Shown here piece after piece: positions 24,771 to 33,640 of a stretch of DNA of 64,000 nt; positions within the stretch are counted from its first letter, which is position 1, and each line of letters starts with the position of its first letter. Under the pieces are notes generated by a model. It saw only the letters and a list, made by a program, of their open reading frames with translations. It was not told the origin of the DNA and searched no databases. Made by a program: the position numbers and the translations under genes. The stretch spans positions 44,450 through 108,449 of the forward strand of contig NZ_RRYT01000017.1 of the NCBI RefSeq assembly GCF_006363815.1, written 5' to 3'. The DNA comes from Thermomonospora catenispora. Its GTDB lineage: Bacteria; Actinomycetota; Actinomycetes; Streptosporangiales; Streptosporangiaceae.

Positions 24771-26522
24771 TCAGCGGTCCAGCAGCGCGGTGAACACCTC
24801 CGCCAGGGTCTGCTCGGGCTCGGCGTCGCCGCCCGGGCTGCGCCAGGCAACGTGCTGGTCGGGGCGCACCAGGATCGCGCCGGCGTCGGCGATCTCCCGG
24901 ACGGCCGCCCATCCGCCGTCCGCGTCGGCGTAGTCGGCGCCGTCGCCGATGCGGGCCGTGGCGACCGGGACCGAGAACTTCTCCGCCATCCGTTCGGCCG
25001 CCCGGCACCACGGCGTCCCCTCCGGCCCGGTGATCAGGGCGAACCGGGTCGGCCCGGCGAGGTCGAGGGTGGACAGGCGCCGGCCGTCGCGTTCGATCCA
25101 GGCGTGCGGCAGCCGGTGCCCGGGGCGGGTCGTGGGACGGTGCACGTCGCGCATGGGGGCGCGGGCCGGCGGGCGGCTTCCGTCGGGCACGAGCGCGCCC
25201 TCCTCGTAGTGGAAGCCGATCTCCATGTCGAGCGCCTGGCATCCGCCGCGGTGGGTGTGGAACATCTCCCGGGCGCGCGCCCGCACGGTCTCGCCGAGCG
25301 GGGAGGGGTCGAAGTACGCCTCCAGCCGCCGCCTGCGGATCCCCGCCGGAACGCGGTGGCCGACGCCGACGGCGTCCAGCAGCGCCTGGTGATGGACGGC
25401 CGCCGACACCGCCCAGTCGACGTTCTCCCGCCCCACGGGCCGACGCTCGGCCTCGTAGGTGTCCAGCAGGCCGTCCCCGGCGCGGCCGTCGAGCACCGCG
25501 GCCAGCTTCCAGGCCAGGTTGTGCGCGTCCTGGATCCCGGTGTTGAGGCCGAGTCCCACGGCGGGCGGCTGGCGGTGCGCGGCGTCGCCGGCGATCAGCA
25601 CCCGGCCGGCCCGGTAGCGGTCGGCCAGGAGCGAGTGGACGACCCAGTCCGTCACCTTGTGCACGGTCACCTCCAGGTCCGGCAGCCCCAGCAGCTCCCG
25701 GATCCTGGGGACGACCGTCTCGGCGTTCCACCGACCGGGCGGGCCGGGGGCGAAGTGCAGCGCCCACTGCTCGCAGTCCTTCCCCCAGCTCGGGCCCATC
25801 TCGATGAGGTTGCAGGACAGGTCGGGGTCCTCCGGGCTGAGGAAGTGGGTGATGAGCGTGCCCTCCTCCCACCACTGCGACAGGTCCGCGGAGAAGTACA
25901 CGGTGGTGGTGTTGACCTCTCCGGGCGGGCCCTGCAGCTCGATGCCAGCGGCGGGGCCGACCATGCGGCCGCCGTCGGCGCCCAGGAGGTAGCGCGCCCG
26001 GATCGTGTCGACCCGGCCGGTCTCCATCTCGCGCACCTGCGCGACGACGTGGTCGCCCTCGTCGGAGAAGCCGATCAGCTCGCGGCCGAACAGGATCCGC
26101 CCGGGATTGCGCCGTTCGGCGTGGCGGCGCAGGATCGGCTCCAGCCAGATCTGCGGCAGCTTGGCGGGCAGGACGGGCCCCGCCGCCGCGTAGCGCTCGC
26201 GCAGCCCGCCGCCGCCGAAGGCGTCCATCTCGTGGATCAGGCGCCGATCCAGCGGCCCGTCCCCCGCGAGCGTGGTCTGCCAGCGCACCTTGCCGAATTT
26301 CTCCAGCGGCGCCGCCTCCGCGAGCACGTCCTCGACGAGCCCGTGCTGCCGGAAGATCTCCATCGTGCGCTGGTTGAGATAGTGCGCCTTCGGGAGGCTC
26401 GAGGTGTCGGGATGCCGTTCCACCAGCAGATGGTCCACGCCCTGATCGGACAGGAAGACGGAGGCCGACAGGCCGCATCCGCCGCCGCCCACGATCAGGA
26501 CCGGAATCTCGGTTTCCGCCAT
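24771..26522 (-). CDS. FAD-dependent monooxygenase, TfdB-like long form
   Basis: A 583-residue class A flavin monooxygenase of the 2,4-dichlorophenol hydroxylase-like branch, about 80 residues longer than the other hydroxylases here. It has VGGGGCGLSASVFL at residue 10, LLGADGGRMVGP, and GDAAHRQPPAVGLGLNTGIQD as FAD motif II. The motif KAHYLNQRTMEIFR (residues 45-58) is typical of this branch. Some relatives in aromatic polyketide clusters do Baeyer-Villiger or quinone-forming oxidations. ATG 26522 puts the FAD fold at the N terminus. It lies 58 bp downstream of the DUF218-like gene on the same strand. Confidence 0.88.
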   Translation of the reverse strand: MAETEIPVLIVGGGGCGLSASVFLSDQGVDHLLVERHPDTSSLPKAHYLNQRTMEIFRQHGLVEDVLAEAAPLEKFGKVRWQTTLAGDGPLDRRLIHEMDAFGGGGLRERYAAAGPVLPAKLPQIWLEPILRRHAERRNPGRILFGRELIGFSDEGDHVVAQVREMETGRVDTIRARYLLGADGGRMVGPAAGIELQGPPGEVNTTTVYFSADLSQWWEEGTLITHFLSPEDPDLSCNLIEMGPSWGKDCEQWALHFAPGPPGRWNAETVVPRIRELLGLPDLEVTVHKVTDWVVHSLLADRYRAGRVLIAGDAAHRQPPAVGLGLNTGIQDAHNLAWKLAAVLDGRAGDGLLDTYEAERRPVGRENVDWAVSAAVHHQALLDAVGVGHRVPAGIRRRRLEAYFDPSPLGETVRARAREMFHTHRGGCQALDMEIGFHYEEGALVPDGSRPPARAPMRDVHRPTTRPGHRLPHAWIERDGRRLSTLDLAGPTRFALITGPEGTPWCRAAERMAEKFSVPVATARIGDGADYADADGGWAAVREIADAGAILVRPDQHVAWRSPGGDAEPEQTLAEVFTALLDR

Positions 26523-26580
26523 GTTCGCCCTTCCAGGATTCGCCGGACGCACGCTTCTCCGCAGCCTGTCAAAGGCCTCT

Positions 26581-27324
26581 TCAGCCCCGGTTGAGAACCG
26601 CTGGATCCGGGCGCCGGGCGGCGCGGTCCATGAAGTCCGCCACAAGGGCGATGAACGCTTTCTTGTCCTCGTCGGGCAACTGGAAATACGGGGCGATGGC
26701 CTCGGCCAGTCCCGGGCGCACGCGGGTCATCGGCTGGTCGCGGCGGTGCAGCGGCTCGAGCACGACGACGTCCTGGGGCCCGGTGCCGTGATAGGCCATG
26801 TCGGTGGCGACCGTGAACCACATCTGGTCCGCGCCGATCCGGCCGCAGGCACGCGCCACGGCCTGCTCTTTGACGCATCGCGCGGCGTGGCTGGCCGCGG
26901 CGATCTGGACGACCTTCGCCACGCCGCGCTCGGCGAAGATCGCCGCCGCGGCCTCGATCTCCTCGACGGTGTTGCGCACCTCGGCGGTGACGATCACCGA
27001 CTCCATGTGCCGGCGGAAGGCCTCGAGCCCGACGGCGTCGCAGCGCGCCAGCAGCGGCGCCAGCGCCGGGAACTCGCGCAGCCGGTCGAGATTGTCCAGC
27101 AGGAACTTCTTGGAATAGTCGCCTTCGTTGAGCCCGTCCCGCCAGGACGTCCCCCGCCCGAAGACGATGCAGGTCAATTCCTCGCTCGGTTCGAGGGTCA
27201 GCACCACGCGCGCCAACGTCGCATGGTCGCCGAGCTGATTTCGTTCCGGCCGCCCGAATACCAGATCTTCCCACGCATGAGTGGCGAGATTGCGGCTGTG
27301 CACCAGGATGCCGACCTTTGTCAT
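26581..27324 (-). CDS. DUF218/YdcF-like protein
   Basis: A 247-residue protein with patterns reminiscent of the DUF218 (YdcF/ElyC) Rossmann-like family: an opening strand MTKVGILVHS, an EVRNTVEEIEAA segment near 125 resembling the family NTxEN motif, and IAAASHAARCVKE near 150 resembling the SxxHxxR motif. It lacks the usual N-terminal membrane anchor. It is the first gene of an operon with the TfdB-like monooxygenase and lies under a SARP-type repeat, so it probably belongs to the polyketide pathway. No enzymatic role can be named. Confidence 0.65.
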   Translation of the reverse strand: MTKVGILVHSRNLATHAWEDLVFGRPERNQLGDHATLARVVLTLEPSEELTCIVFGRGTSWRDGLNEGDYSKKFLLDNLDRLREFPALAPLLARCDAVGLEAFRRHMESVIVTAEVRNTVEEIEAAAAIFAERGVAKVVQIAAASHAARCVKEQAVARACGRIGADQMWFTVATDMAYHGTGPQDVVVLEPLHRRDQPMTRVRPGLAEAIAPYFQLPDEDKKAFIALVADFMDRAARRPDPAVLNRG

Positions 27325-27388
27325 CTCCTCCCCCTCGGCCCTCTCGACAAGGGCAGGGTAAGGCGCTCGTCAGCGGTGCGCGCTCCTC

Positions 27389-27417
27389 AGTTGAACGGGA
27401 TTTCTTGCTCAATTCGA
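27389..27417 (-). promoter_or_regulatory. SARP-type direct repeat upstream of the DUF218-like gene
   Basis: Read on the minus strand, TCGAATT (27411-27417) and TTCAACT (27389-27395) start 22 bp apart, ending 65 bp before the DUF218-like start and about 60 bp from the diverging AhpD-like gene. Confidence 0.58.
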
Positions 27418-27478
27418 CGGGCGGTGAGCAGCATGTCCGCGAGGCGATTCACCGGAAACCTTGGCTCAGGAGAGACCG

Positions 27479-27925
27479 ATGGCCCCACGGATGACCAACC
27501 CTTCGCTGGTCGTGCCCGGAGCGTTGCAGCCCTTGCTCGACCTGACCGAGGTCATCGGCAGGACCGGCGTGCCGCAGACGACGCTCGACCTGGTCCGGCT
27601 GCGCGTCAGCCAGCTCAACGGCCGCGTCTACACGTTCGACGAGGAGGAGGGGTCGGCGCGACCGCCGGATGAACGCCTCCTGCTGGTGTCCGACTGGCGG
27701 ACCGAGTCCTGCTTCACCGAGGCCGAGCGCGCCGCGCTGGCGCTGGCCGAGGCCCTCACCCTGCTGGCCGATCCGCAGGACATGGCGCCGGACGAGGTCT
27801 GGGAGGAGGCCGCCCGGCACTACACCGAGCAGGAGCTCGGCGCCCTGGTCATCCACGTCGGCCTGGTCAACCTGTGGAACCGCGTCAACGTCGCCACCCG
27901 GCAGGAGCCCGCGGCCTGGCGCTGA
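27479..27925 (+). CDS. AhpD/carboxymuconolactone decarboxylase-like protein without redox cysteines
   Basis: A 148-residue helical protein of the CMD/AhpD family, with the family frame VRLRVSQLNG...ALALAEALTLL...VNLWNRVNVATR. The active-site CxxC of AhpD (NGCxYC) is replaced by NGRVYT, so peroxidase-type thiol chemistry is impossible. I chose ATG 27479 because AGGAGA lies 6 bp upstream; an in-frame TTG at 27461 is less likely. It heads a plus-strand operon with the sulfotransferase-like and epimerase-like genes. The remaining fold could act as a cyclase, decarboxylase or binding protein. Confidence 0.8.
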   Translation: MAPRMTNPSLVVPGALQPLLDLTEVIGRTGVPQTTLDLVRLRVSQLNGRVYTFDEEEGSARPPDERLLLVSDWRTESCFTEAERAALALAEALTLLADPQDMAPDEVWEEAARHYTEQELGALVIHVGLVNLWNRVNVATRQEPAAWR

Positions 27926-27957
27926 GGCGGACCGGCACCGAGAAAGGGGACGGCATC

Positions 27958-28617
27958 GTGTTGCAGCTCATCAACGCCGGCCTGGGCAGGACCGGCACGA
28001 CGTCGCTGAAGGTGGCCTTGGAGCGGCTCGGCTTCGGCCCCTGCTTCCACATGTTCGACGTCGTCGACGACGAGAGCCGCCTCCGCCGGTGGGAGGGGAT
28101 CGTCTGCGACGGCGAGACCCCGGACTGGGAGGCGGTGTTCGACGGCTACGCCGCCGCCGTGGACGGCCCCTGCGCGATCTACCACCGGCAGCTCAAGGAG
28201 GCGTTCCCCGAGGCCAAGATGGTCCTTACGGTACGCGACCCCGAGGAGTGGTACCGCAGCACCTACGACACGCTGTACCAGTTCGCCCTGCGGAGCGAGG
28301 CGAACCCGCCACGGCCCGGCTCCCGGCAGGCCCGGCTGTTCCGCATCACCAGCACGATGGTCTGGAACGGCCTCTTCGGGGGCCGGTTCTCCAACAAGGA
28401 CCACGCCATCGAGGTCTACCTGCGGCACAACGAGGAGGTCGTCCGCGCCTTCGGCGACGACCTGCTGGTCTACGACGTGCGGCAGGGGTGGGGGCCGTTG
28501 TGCGACTTCCTCGGCGTCGAGGCGCCCGAGGAGGACTTCCCGCACGCCAACGACGCCGCGTCCATGCGGCGGCGGATCGCGCGGGTGGCCGCGGGCGAGG
28601 CGGTCTCCGCCGGCTGA
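27958..28617 (+). CDS. Sulfotransferase-family protein
   Basis: A 219-residue protein of the short sulfotransferase family (Sulfotransfer_4 type). The PAPS 5'-phosphosulfate loop is GLGRTGTTSLKVAL near residue 9, followed by LGFGPCFHM, and the 3'-phosphate region VRDPEEWYRSTY near 92-103. GTG 27958 follows an AAAGGGGA site; TTG 27961 is an alternative. Such proteins transfer sulfate from PAPS to hydroxyl groups, though many family members in secondary metabolism are uncharacterised. It stands 33 bp after the AhpD-like gene. Sulfation of the polyketide or its sugar is possible but unproven. Confidence 0.82.
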   Translation: MLQLINAGLGRTGTTSLKVALERLGFGPCFHMFDVVDDESRLRRWEGIVCDGETPDWEAVFDGYAAAVDGPCAIYHRQLKEAFPEAKMVLTVRDPEEWYRSTYDTLYQFALRSEANPPRPGSRQARLFRITSTMVWNGLFGGRFSNKDHAIEVYLRHNEEVVRAFGDDLLVYDVRQGWGPLCDFLGVEAPEEDFPHANDAASMRRRIARVAAGEAVSAG

Positions 28618-28663
28618 GCGCCCGCCGGAGGAACCGACCTCAGGAGCGTCCAGGGAGCATCCA

Positions 28664-29284
28664 GTGTTGATCTCGGAAATGGCGGTGCCGGGCGCGTACC
28701 GGATCGAGCCCGAGCCCTTGAGCGATGCGCGGGGGGTCTTCTTCGAGGCGATCAGGGCCAGCGCCCTGTCGGCCGAGAGCGGCTGGGAGCTGAGGGTCCG
28801 CCAGGTCAACTTCTCGGTGTCCAGGCGCAACACCCTCCGGGGGATCCACGGCACCCGGGTGCCGCCGGGTCAGGCGAAGTTCGTCACCTGCGTGCGGGGG
28901 CGCGCGCTGGACATCGCCGTCGACATCCGCGTGGGCTCGCCGACGTTCGGCCACTACGACGTCACCTATCAGAGCCCGGAGAACGGGACGGCGGTGTTCC
29001 TGCCCGACGGGATCGGCCATGCGTTCCTGGCCCTCACCGACGACACGTGCATGTGTTATCTGTGCTCGGAGGAGTACGTGCCGGGCACGATGATCGACAT
29101 TGACGCGCTCGATCCGGATCTGGCGCTGCCGTGGAACCTGACGGAGCCGCCGATCCGCTCGGCCAAGGACGCGGCGGCGCCCACGCTCGCCGAGGCGGCG
29201 GCCGCCGGCATCCTGCCCACCTACGAGCAGTGCCGCCGGTTCCCGACCCTGGTGAACGGCCTCGGCCGACGCGATAACGGATGA
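28664..29284 (+). CDS. dTDP-4-keto-6-deoxyhexose epimerase (RmlC/EvaD-like)
   Basis: A 206-residue cupin-fold sugar nucleotide epimerase. The catalytic-type His is in TLRGIHGTR near residue 64, with the later family landmarks VRGRALDIAVDIRVGSPTFG, FLPDGIGHAFLALTD and the C-terminal PW motif. RmlC-type enzymes epimerise C3/C5 of dTDP-4-keto-6-deoxyglucose; pathway-specific relatives do C5 or C3 only. GTG 28664 was chosen on frame and a nearby AGGGAG. It belongs with the rmlA and 3-ketoreductase-like genes downstream to make a deoxysugar for the glycosyltransferases. Confidence 0.88.
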   Translation: MLISEMAVPGAYRIEPEPLSDARGVFFEAIRASALSAESGWELRVRQVNFSVSRRNTLRGIHGTRVPPGQAKFVTCVRGRALDIAVDIRVGSPTFGHYDVTYQSPENGTAVFLPDGIGHAFLALTDDTCMCYLCSEEYVPGTMIDIDALDPDLALPWNLTEPPIRSAKDAAAPTLAEAAAAGILPTYEQCRRFPTLVNGLGRRDNG

Positions 29285-29346
29285 CCTTAATTCGGTAATC
29301 GGCTGATTCGTCGACGGCGGCCGCAGGGCATTCCCCAACCTCTCCG

Positions 29347-29353
29347 TTCAACT
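29347..29353 (+). promoter_or_regulatory. TTCAACT element upstream of the F420-type reductase
   Basis: TTCAACT at 29347-29353 in the 240-bp gap before the reductase gene. A weaker CGGCGAA lies 22-23 bp downstream. This is the least perfect copy of the cluster repeat. Confidence 0.35.
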
Positions 29354-29524
29354 GCGAATCGGCCGATCGGCGAAGAGGACGACTGTTCTGACTGCAACCT
29401 TTGCAACACCAGTTCGGCCTTGGTAGACAAGAGGGTCGTCCCGTCGCGTCCGCAACGGAACGAACGGAGCAAAGATTTCTTCTGCTCCGTGTCGCCGGAT
29501 ATCGGAATTCACTGGAGGTCGCCC

Positions 29525-29977
29525 ATGGCCGAGAAAAAGCGCAAGCCCGGCACGCCCGGACCGTTCTCCCGGTGGATGCAGAAGAAAATGAACGCCCGGA
29601 TGATCCGCAAGGTCCGCAAGGGCAAGGCCACGTTCATGGGCATGAACGTGCTGATCCTGAACACGGTCGGCCGCCGGAGCGGAGAGCCCCGGCAGACCCC
29701 CGTGGCCTGGTTCGGCGACGGGGAGGACTCCTGGCTGTGCATCGCCTCGGGCGGCGGCAGCCAGAACCCCGACTGGTACGCCAACCTGATGGCGCATCCG
29801 GAGAAGGCGACCATCGAGCTGCCCGGCCGCGGCACCGTCCCGGTCACCCCCCACACGCTCGAGGGCTCCGAGCGCGAGGACGCCTGGAAGATCATCTCGA
29901 CCGCCCAGCCGCGCATCGCCAAGTACCAGAGCAAGTCCGACCGGGTGTACCCCATCGTGCGGCTCACCCCCCGGTGA
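29525..29977 (+). CDS. Deazaflavin (F420)-dependent nitroreductase-family protein
   Basis: A 150-residue protein of the DDN/F420H2-dependent quinone reductase family: basic N terminus, then LNTVGRRSGEPRQTPVAWFGDG (split-barrel start), IASGGGSQNPDWYANLMAHP and a C-terminal RVYPIVRL. These bind F420 and reduce quinones or enones in the cytoplasm. ATG 29525 has a GGAGG site 7 bp upstream (CTGGAGGTCGCCC). Inside an angucycline-type cluster it may reduce a quinone or a double bond, or protect against redox cycling by the product. Confidence 0.85.
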   Translation: MAEKKRKPGTPGPFSRWMQKKMNARMIRKVRKGKATFMGMNVLILNTVGRRSGEPRQTPVAWFGDGEDSWLCIASGGGSQNPDWYANLMAHPEKATIELPGRGTVPVTPHTLEGSEREDAWKIISTAQPRIAKYQSKSDRVYPIVRLTPR

Positions 29978-29997
29978 CCCTCCGGGGCCGAGGCCGC

Positions 29998-30034
29998 GGG
30001 GCGTCCGTCCGGTGCCGGTCCGGACGGACGCCCC
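29998..30034. terminator. Hairpin terminator between convergent genes
   Basis: A perfect 15-bp stem (29998-30012 with 30020-30034) and 7-nt loop between the F420-type reductase and the Gfo/Idh gene. Confidence 0.85.
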
Positions 30035-30049
30035 GTTCCGGTACGGCCC

Positions 30050-31051
30050 CTAGCCGAAGGCGCGCTCGCGGATCCGGGCCATCAGCTCGGCCTGCCGCAC
30101 CAGCTCGCCATGGTGCGCCGGCCGCTCCGCCGGATCGCACACCGCCCGATGGAACGCGGTGAACACGCCGAGGAACTGGTCCGCGGCCGGAGCGACGATG
30201 CGGGTCTCCCGGTCCTGCTGGTGGAGCCGCAGCACCGGACGGGCCTCCCGGGAGGGGGTGAACGCCCACTCCAGCACCAGACGGCCCCGGCTCCCCCACA
30301 GGCTGTAGGTCGACCGGTAGCCGTGGGACATGCCGAAGGAGCAGCTCGCGGTGACCCCGTCGGCGTCGCGCAGCAGCGCCACCCCCGAGACGTCCACGCC
30401 CGGCTCCGGATCGACCCGCACGGTGGCGCCCACGACCTCCAGCGGCGAGGCGAGGTACTCCTGGGCCGCGCGCACCGGATAGCACCCGACCTCCCACAGC
30501 GCCCCGCCGCCGAGCTCCGCCTGGTAGCGGATCCCGCTCGGGTCGGTCGGCGGGATGCCGAACGCTCCGTCATAGGCGCGGAGCTCGCCGATGGCGCCCT
30601 CCTCCAGCAGGGCGCGCGCCTGGTCGTGCTGGGGGTGCCGGAGGAACGCGAAGTTCTCCATGATGACCAGCCCGCGCTCCTCGGCGAGCTCGACGAGGGC
30701 GCGGGCGGTCGGGCCGTCGGGCACCGCCGGCTTCTCCAAAAGGACATGCTTTCCCGCGCTCAGCGCCCGTCGCGCCCACGCGGCGTGCTCGCTGTTGGGC
30801 AACGGGATGTAGACCGCGTCGACGTCGGGCGACTCCAAGAGCCGGTCATACCCCTCGACGGCCTTGCAGTCGAACCGGGTCGCGACGCCCGCCGCCTTCT
30901 CCGCGGACCGGCTGGCGACCGCCACCAGCTGGAACGGCGATTTCCGGATCGCCGGCAGAGCCCGCCGCACGGCGATGTCGGCGCATCCGATGACACCGAT
31001 GCCGAGCTCGCGGCCGAATTCACGGCCGGCTGACATGTCTTCACTTTTCAC
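30050..31051 (-). CDS. Gfo/Idh/MocA-family oxidoreductase, NDP-hexose 3-ketoreductase candidate
   Basis: A 333-residue NAD(P)-dependent oxidoreductase. The Rossmann start is LGIGVIGCADIAVRRALPA, the catalytic EKP motif is in VLLEKPAVPDG near residue 104, and GGALWEVGCYPVRAA follows near 185. This is the layout of NDP-hexose 3-ketoreductases (KijD10, UrdT/LanT type) that act after 2,3-dehydration in 2,6-dideoxysugar synthesis. The start could be GTG 31051 or ATG 31036. It diverges from rmlA, 180 bp away. No 2,3-dehydratase is in the window, so the assignment rests on context with the sugar genes. Confidence 0.82.
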   Translation of the reverse strand: MKSEDMSAGREFGRELGIGVIGCADIAVRRALPAIRKSPFQLVAVASRSAEKAAGVATRFDCKAVEGYDRLLESPDVDAVYIPLPNSEHAAWARRALSAGKHVLLEKPAVPDGPTARALVELAEERGLVIMENFAFLRHPQHDQARALLEEGAIGELRAYDGAFGIPPTDPSGIRYQAELGGGALWEVGCYPVRAAQEYLASPLEVVGATVRVDPEPGVDVSGVALLRDADGVTASCSFGMSHGYRSTYSLWGSRGRLVLEWAFTPSREARPVLRLHQQDRETRIVAPAADQFLGVFTAFHRAVCDPAERPAHHGELVRQAELMARIRERAFG

Positions 31052-31232
31052 GAGACCACCTGCAGGGAAGCAGAAAATTGCACACCTGAACCGGGCGATC
31101 GTCAGCCTAAACAGCCGTGCCGCGACCGGTCAACGACCCGACCCCGCAACACCGAAGGTGCCCGCAGGCCATCCGCCGACCACCATGAAAATGCACCATT
31201 CCAGCAGGCAGGCGCAACGCGGAGGCGACACG

Positions 31233-32102
31233 ATGAAAGGCGTCATCCTGGCCGGCGGAAACGGAACACGACTGCACCCGATCACGCTCGGAATATCCAA
31301 ACAACTGCTCCCGGTCTACGACAAGCCGATGATCTACTATCCGCTGTCGGTCCTGATGCTGGCGGGGATCACCGAGATCGAGATCATCACGACCCCGCAG
31401 GAGCAGGAGGCGTTCCGCCGGCTGCTGGGCGACGGATCCTGGCTCGGCATCTCCCTGACCTACGCGGAACAGGAGAAACCCCGCGGGCTGGCCGACGCGT
31501 TCCTGGTCTCCGCCGACCACATCGGCGACGACTCGGTGGCCCTGGTGCTGGGCGACAACATCTTCCACGGATACGAATTCGGCCCCATGCTCCAGCGCCT
31601 GTCGCAGAACGTCCAGGGCTGCGTGCTGTTCGGCTACCCGGTGCGCGACCCGGAACGCTACGGGATCGGCGTCCTCGACCGGAACGGAGAGCTCGTCGCG
31701 ATCGAGGAGAAACCCGAGCGCCCACGGAGCAACCTGGCGATCACCGGCCTCTACCTCTACGACAACAAGGTCGTGGAATTCGCCCGCCGGCTGCAGCCGT
31801 CCGAACGCGGAGAACTGGAGATCACCGACCTCAACCGCATCTACGTGGAACGCGGCGAGGCCACCCTGGTACCGCTGGGCCGCGGTTTCGTCTGGCTGGA
31901 CGCCGGAACCCACGACGCCCTCATGGAGGCGGGGAACTATGTGCAGATCCTGGAACATCGCCAGGGCGTTCGCATCGCCTGTCTTGAGGAGATCGCCTGG
32001 CGCATGGGATACATAGACCGGGAGACCTGCTACCGCCTCGGCAGCCGGCTGGCGAACTCGGCCTACGGCCGGTACATCATGGAAGTGGCCGAAGCGGGCT
32101 GA
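31233..32102 (+). CDS. rmlA: Glucose-1-phosphate thymidylyltransferase
   Basis: A 289-residue RmlA-type nucleotidyltransferase. The signature MKGVILAGGNGTRL is at the extreme N terminus, followed by KQLLPVYDKPMIYYPLS, LVLGDNIFHG near 105, EEKPERPRS near 160 and the WLDAGTHDAL motif near 222. It makes dTDP-glucose from dTTP and glucose-1-phosphate, the first step to activated deoxysugars. The short form (about 290 residues) is the classical rhamnose/deoxysugar pathway type. It starts behind GCGGAGGCG. The 4,6-dehydratase expected next is not in the window. Confidence 0.93.
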   Translation: MKGVILAGGNGTRLHPITLGISKQLLPVYDKPMIYYPLSVLMLAGITEIEIITTPQEQEAFRRLLGDGSWLGISLTYAEQEKPRGLADAFLVSADHIGDDSVALVLGDNIFHGYEFGPMLQRLSQNVQGCVLFGYPVRDPERYGIGVLDRNGELVAIEEKPERPRSNLAITGLYLYDNKVVEFARRLQPSERGELEITDLNRIYVERGEATLVPLGRGFVWLDAGTHDALMEAGNYVQILEHRQGVRIACLEEIAWRMGYIDRETCYRLGSRLANSAYGRYIMEVAEAG

Positions 32103-32220
32103 CAACCGACCGATCCCGCGGCACCGGCGACGCCGCCCACCGCACTCCTCGAAATCCCCGAAATCCCGGAGAACTCCGGCCCCTCGAACTCTCCACGCTC
32201 TTCGAAAGCAGCAGAACGCC

Positions 32221-33309
32221 ATGAGAATCCTGTTCACCGTCGGAGGAAGCCAGGCGACCGTCTTCGGCGTCGCCCCCCTCGCCTCGGCCGCGCGGAACGC
32301 CGGACATGAGATCCTGCTGGCCGCCGACGAGCCGCTCCTGGAGGCCGCGGAGGCCGTCGGCCTCCCCGCGGTCCGCATCACCACCGAACGCCTGCGCTAC
32401 GGCCAGGACGCCATGACGGCCGCCGAACGGCTCGACGCCCTCCTCCGGCTGGCCGAAGCATGGCCCCCCGACCTGGTCGTCGGCGGCCTGTCCCATGTCC
32501 CACGCGTGCTCGCCGCCCGCCTGAAGGTCCCCTACGTCCGCCAGGTCTGGCACATCGCCCCCATGGCGCGCCGCGACCGCAAGGCCGAGGCCGAACTCCA
32601 GCCGGAGCTGGACCGCCTGGGGCTGACCGGGCTGCCGGAACCGGCCCTGTTCATCGACCTCTGCCCGCCGTCCCTGCGACCGCCGGGCTCCCCCGAGGCG
32701 CGGTCGATGCGCTGGGTCCCCCGGGTGCGGCAACGCCGCCTGGAGCCGTGGATGTACACCCGGCCCGAGGGACGCCGCCGGGTGCTGATCACCTCGGGGA
32801 CCCGCAACCTCATGCTCGACTCCCCCGGCGGCTTCCTGCGGGAGCTGGTGGACGGGCTGACCGGCACGGGGGCGGAGGTGCTGATCGCCGCGCTCCCCGA
32901 GGCCGCCGAGCGGTTCGGCTCCGAGCTCGGGGATGCGCGCATCGGCTGGATCCCGCTGGACGTGGTCGCCGGGACCTGCGACCTGGCGGTCCACCACGGC
33001 GGCGCGACCACCGCGGCCACCCTGATCAACGCGGGCGTGCCCCAGGTGATCGTCCCCGACAACGGCTACGGCAGGGCCGTCGCGGAGTCGCTGGCCGGCT
33101 TCGGCGCCGCCGTGCTGGTGGAACGGCACCGGCCGACGGCGGACCGGGACTCCGCCGAGGAGTCCGCCCAGGAGATCGCCGCGGCCTGCCGGAAGGTCCT
33201 GGCCGACCCCGGCTACGCCGAGCGGACGCAGATCCTCGCCAAAGAGGTCGCGTCACTGCCGACCCCCGCTGAGGTGCTGGGCGACCTGGAGGCCCTCGTC
33301 GCCCGCTGA
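32221..33309 (+). CDS. GT1-type glycosyltransferase A
   Basis: A 362-residue GT-B glycosyltransferase of the antibiotic GT1 family. The acceptor domain begins MRILFTVGGSQATVFGVAPL; the donor domain carries the HHGGATT motif near residue 260 that binds the nucleotide sugar. It transfers a deoxysugar to the polyketide aglycone. It is paralogous to the glycosyltransferase converging on it at 33.6-34.8 kb, sharing an 87-bp perfectly identical DNA stretch in the donor domain. It follows rmlA by 118 bp and is probably co-transcribed. Confidence 0.9.
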   Translation: MRILFTVGGSQATVFGVAPLASAARNAGHEILLAADEPLLEAAEAVGLPAVRITTERLRYGQDAMTAAERLDALLRLAEAWPPDLVVGGLSHVPRVLAARLKVPYVRQVWHIAPMARRDRKAEAELQPELDRLGLTGLPEPALFIDLCPPSLRPPGSPEARSMRWVPRVRQRRLEPWMYTRPEGRRRVLITSGTRNLMLDSPGGFLRELVDGLTGTGAEVLIAALPEAAERFGSELGDARIGWIPLDVVAGTCDLAVHHGGATTAATLINAGVPQVIVPDNGYGRAVAESLAGFGAAVLVERHRPTADRDSAEESAQEIAAACRKVLADPGYAERTQILAKEVASLPTPAEVLGDLEALVAR

Positions 33310-33321
33310 CCCCGCCCCGAG

Positions 33322-33358
33322 GACGTGGGGAGCGCACAGAGCGTGCGCTCCCCACGTC
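33322..33358. terminator. Hairpin terminator after glycosyltransferase A
   Basis: A perfect 16-bp stem (33322-33337 with 33343-33358), loop AGAGC, 13 bp after the stop. The rest of the 330-bp gap to the converging glycosyltransferase shows no gene. Confidence 0.85.
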
Positions 33359-33640
33359 GTTCGCCCGTGACCCGATGAGGAACGCGCCGAGCGTCGCCCG
33401 CCCGCGGCCTGTCGAGGAGCCCGTGGCCCGCTGAGGAAGAGGGACGCGGAGCCCGGACGCGGCCCGGACGCCCCCTTCCCGGCGGCACGAAGAGAACCCC
33501 GCCGCGTCAGGAGGCCCCCGAAAAGCACGATCGCCCCGCAACCGGGAGGAGAGCCTCCTTCGCCGAGGAGGCGAGGACTCTCCGCACGGTTCCAGGGCGA
33601 TCCGGTTCCAGGGCGCTTCGCGGCCCGCACCCGGCGAGGA

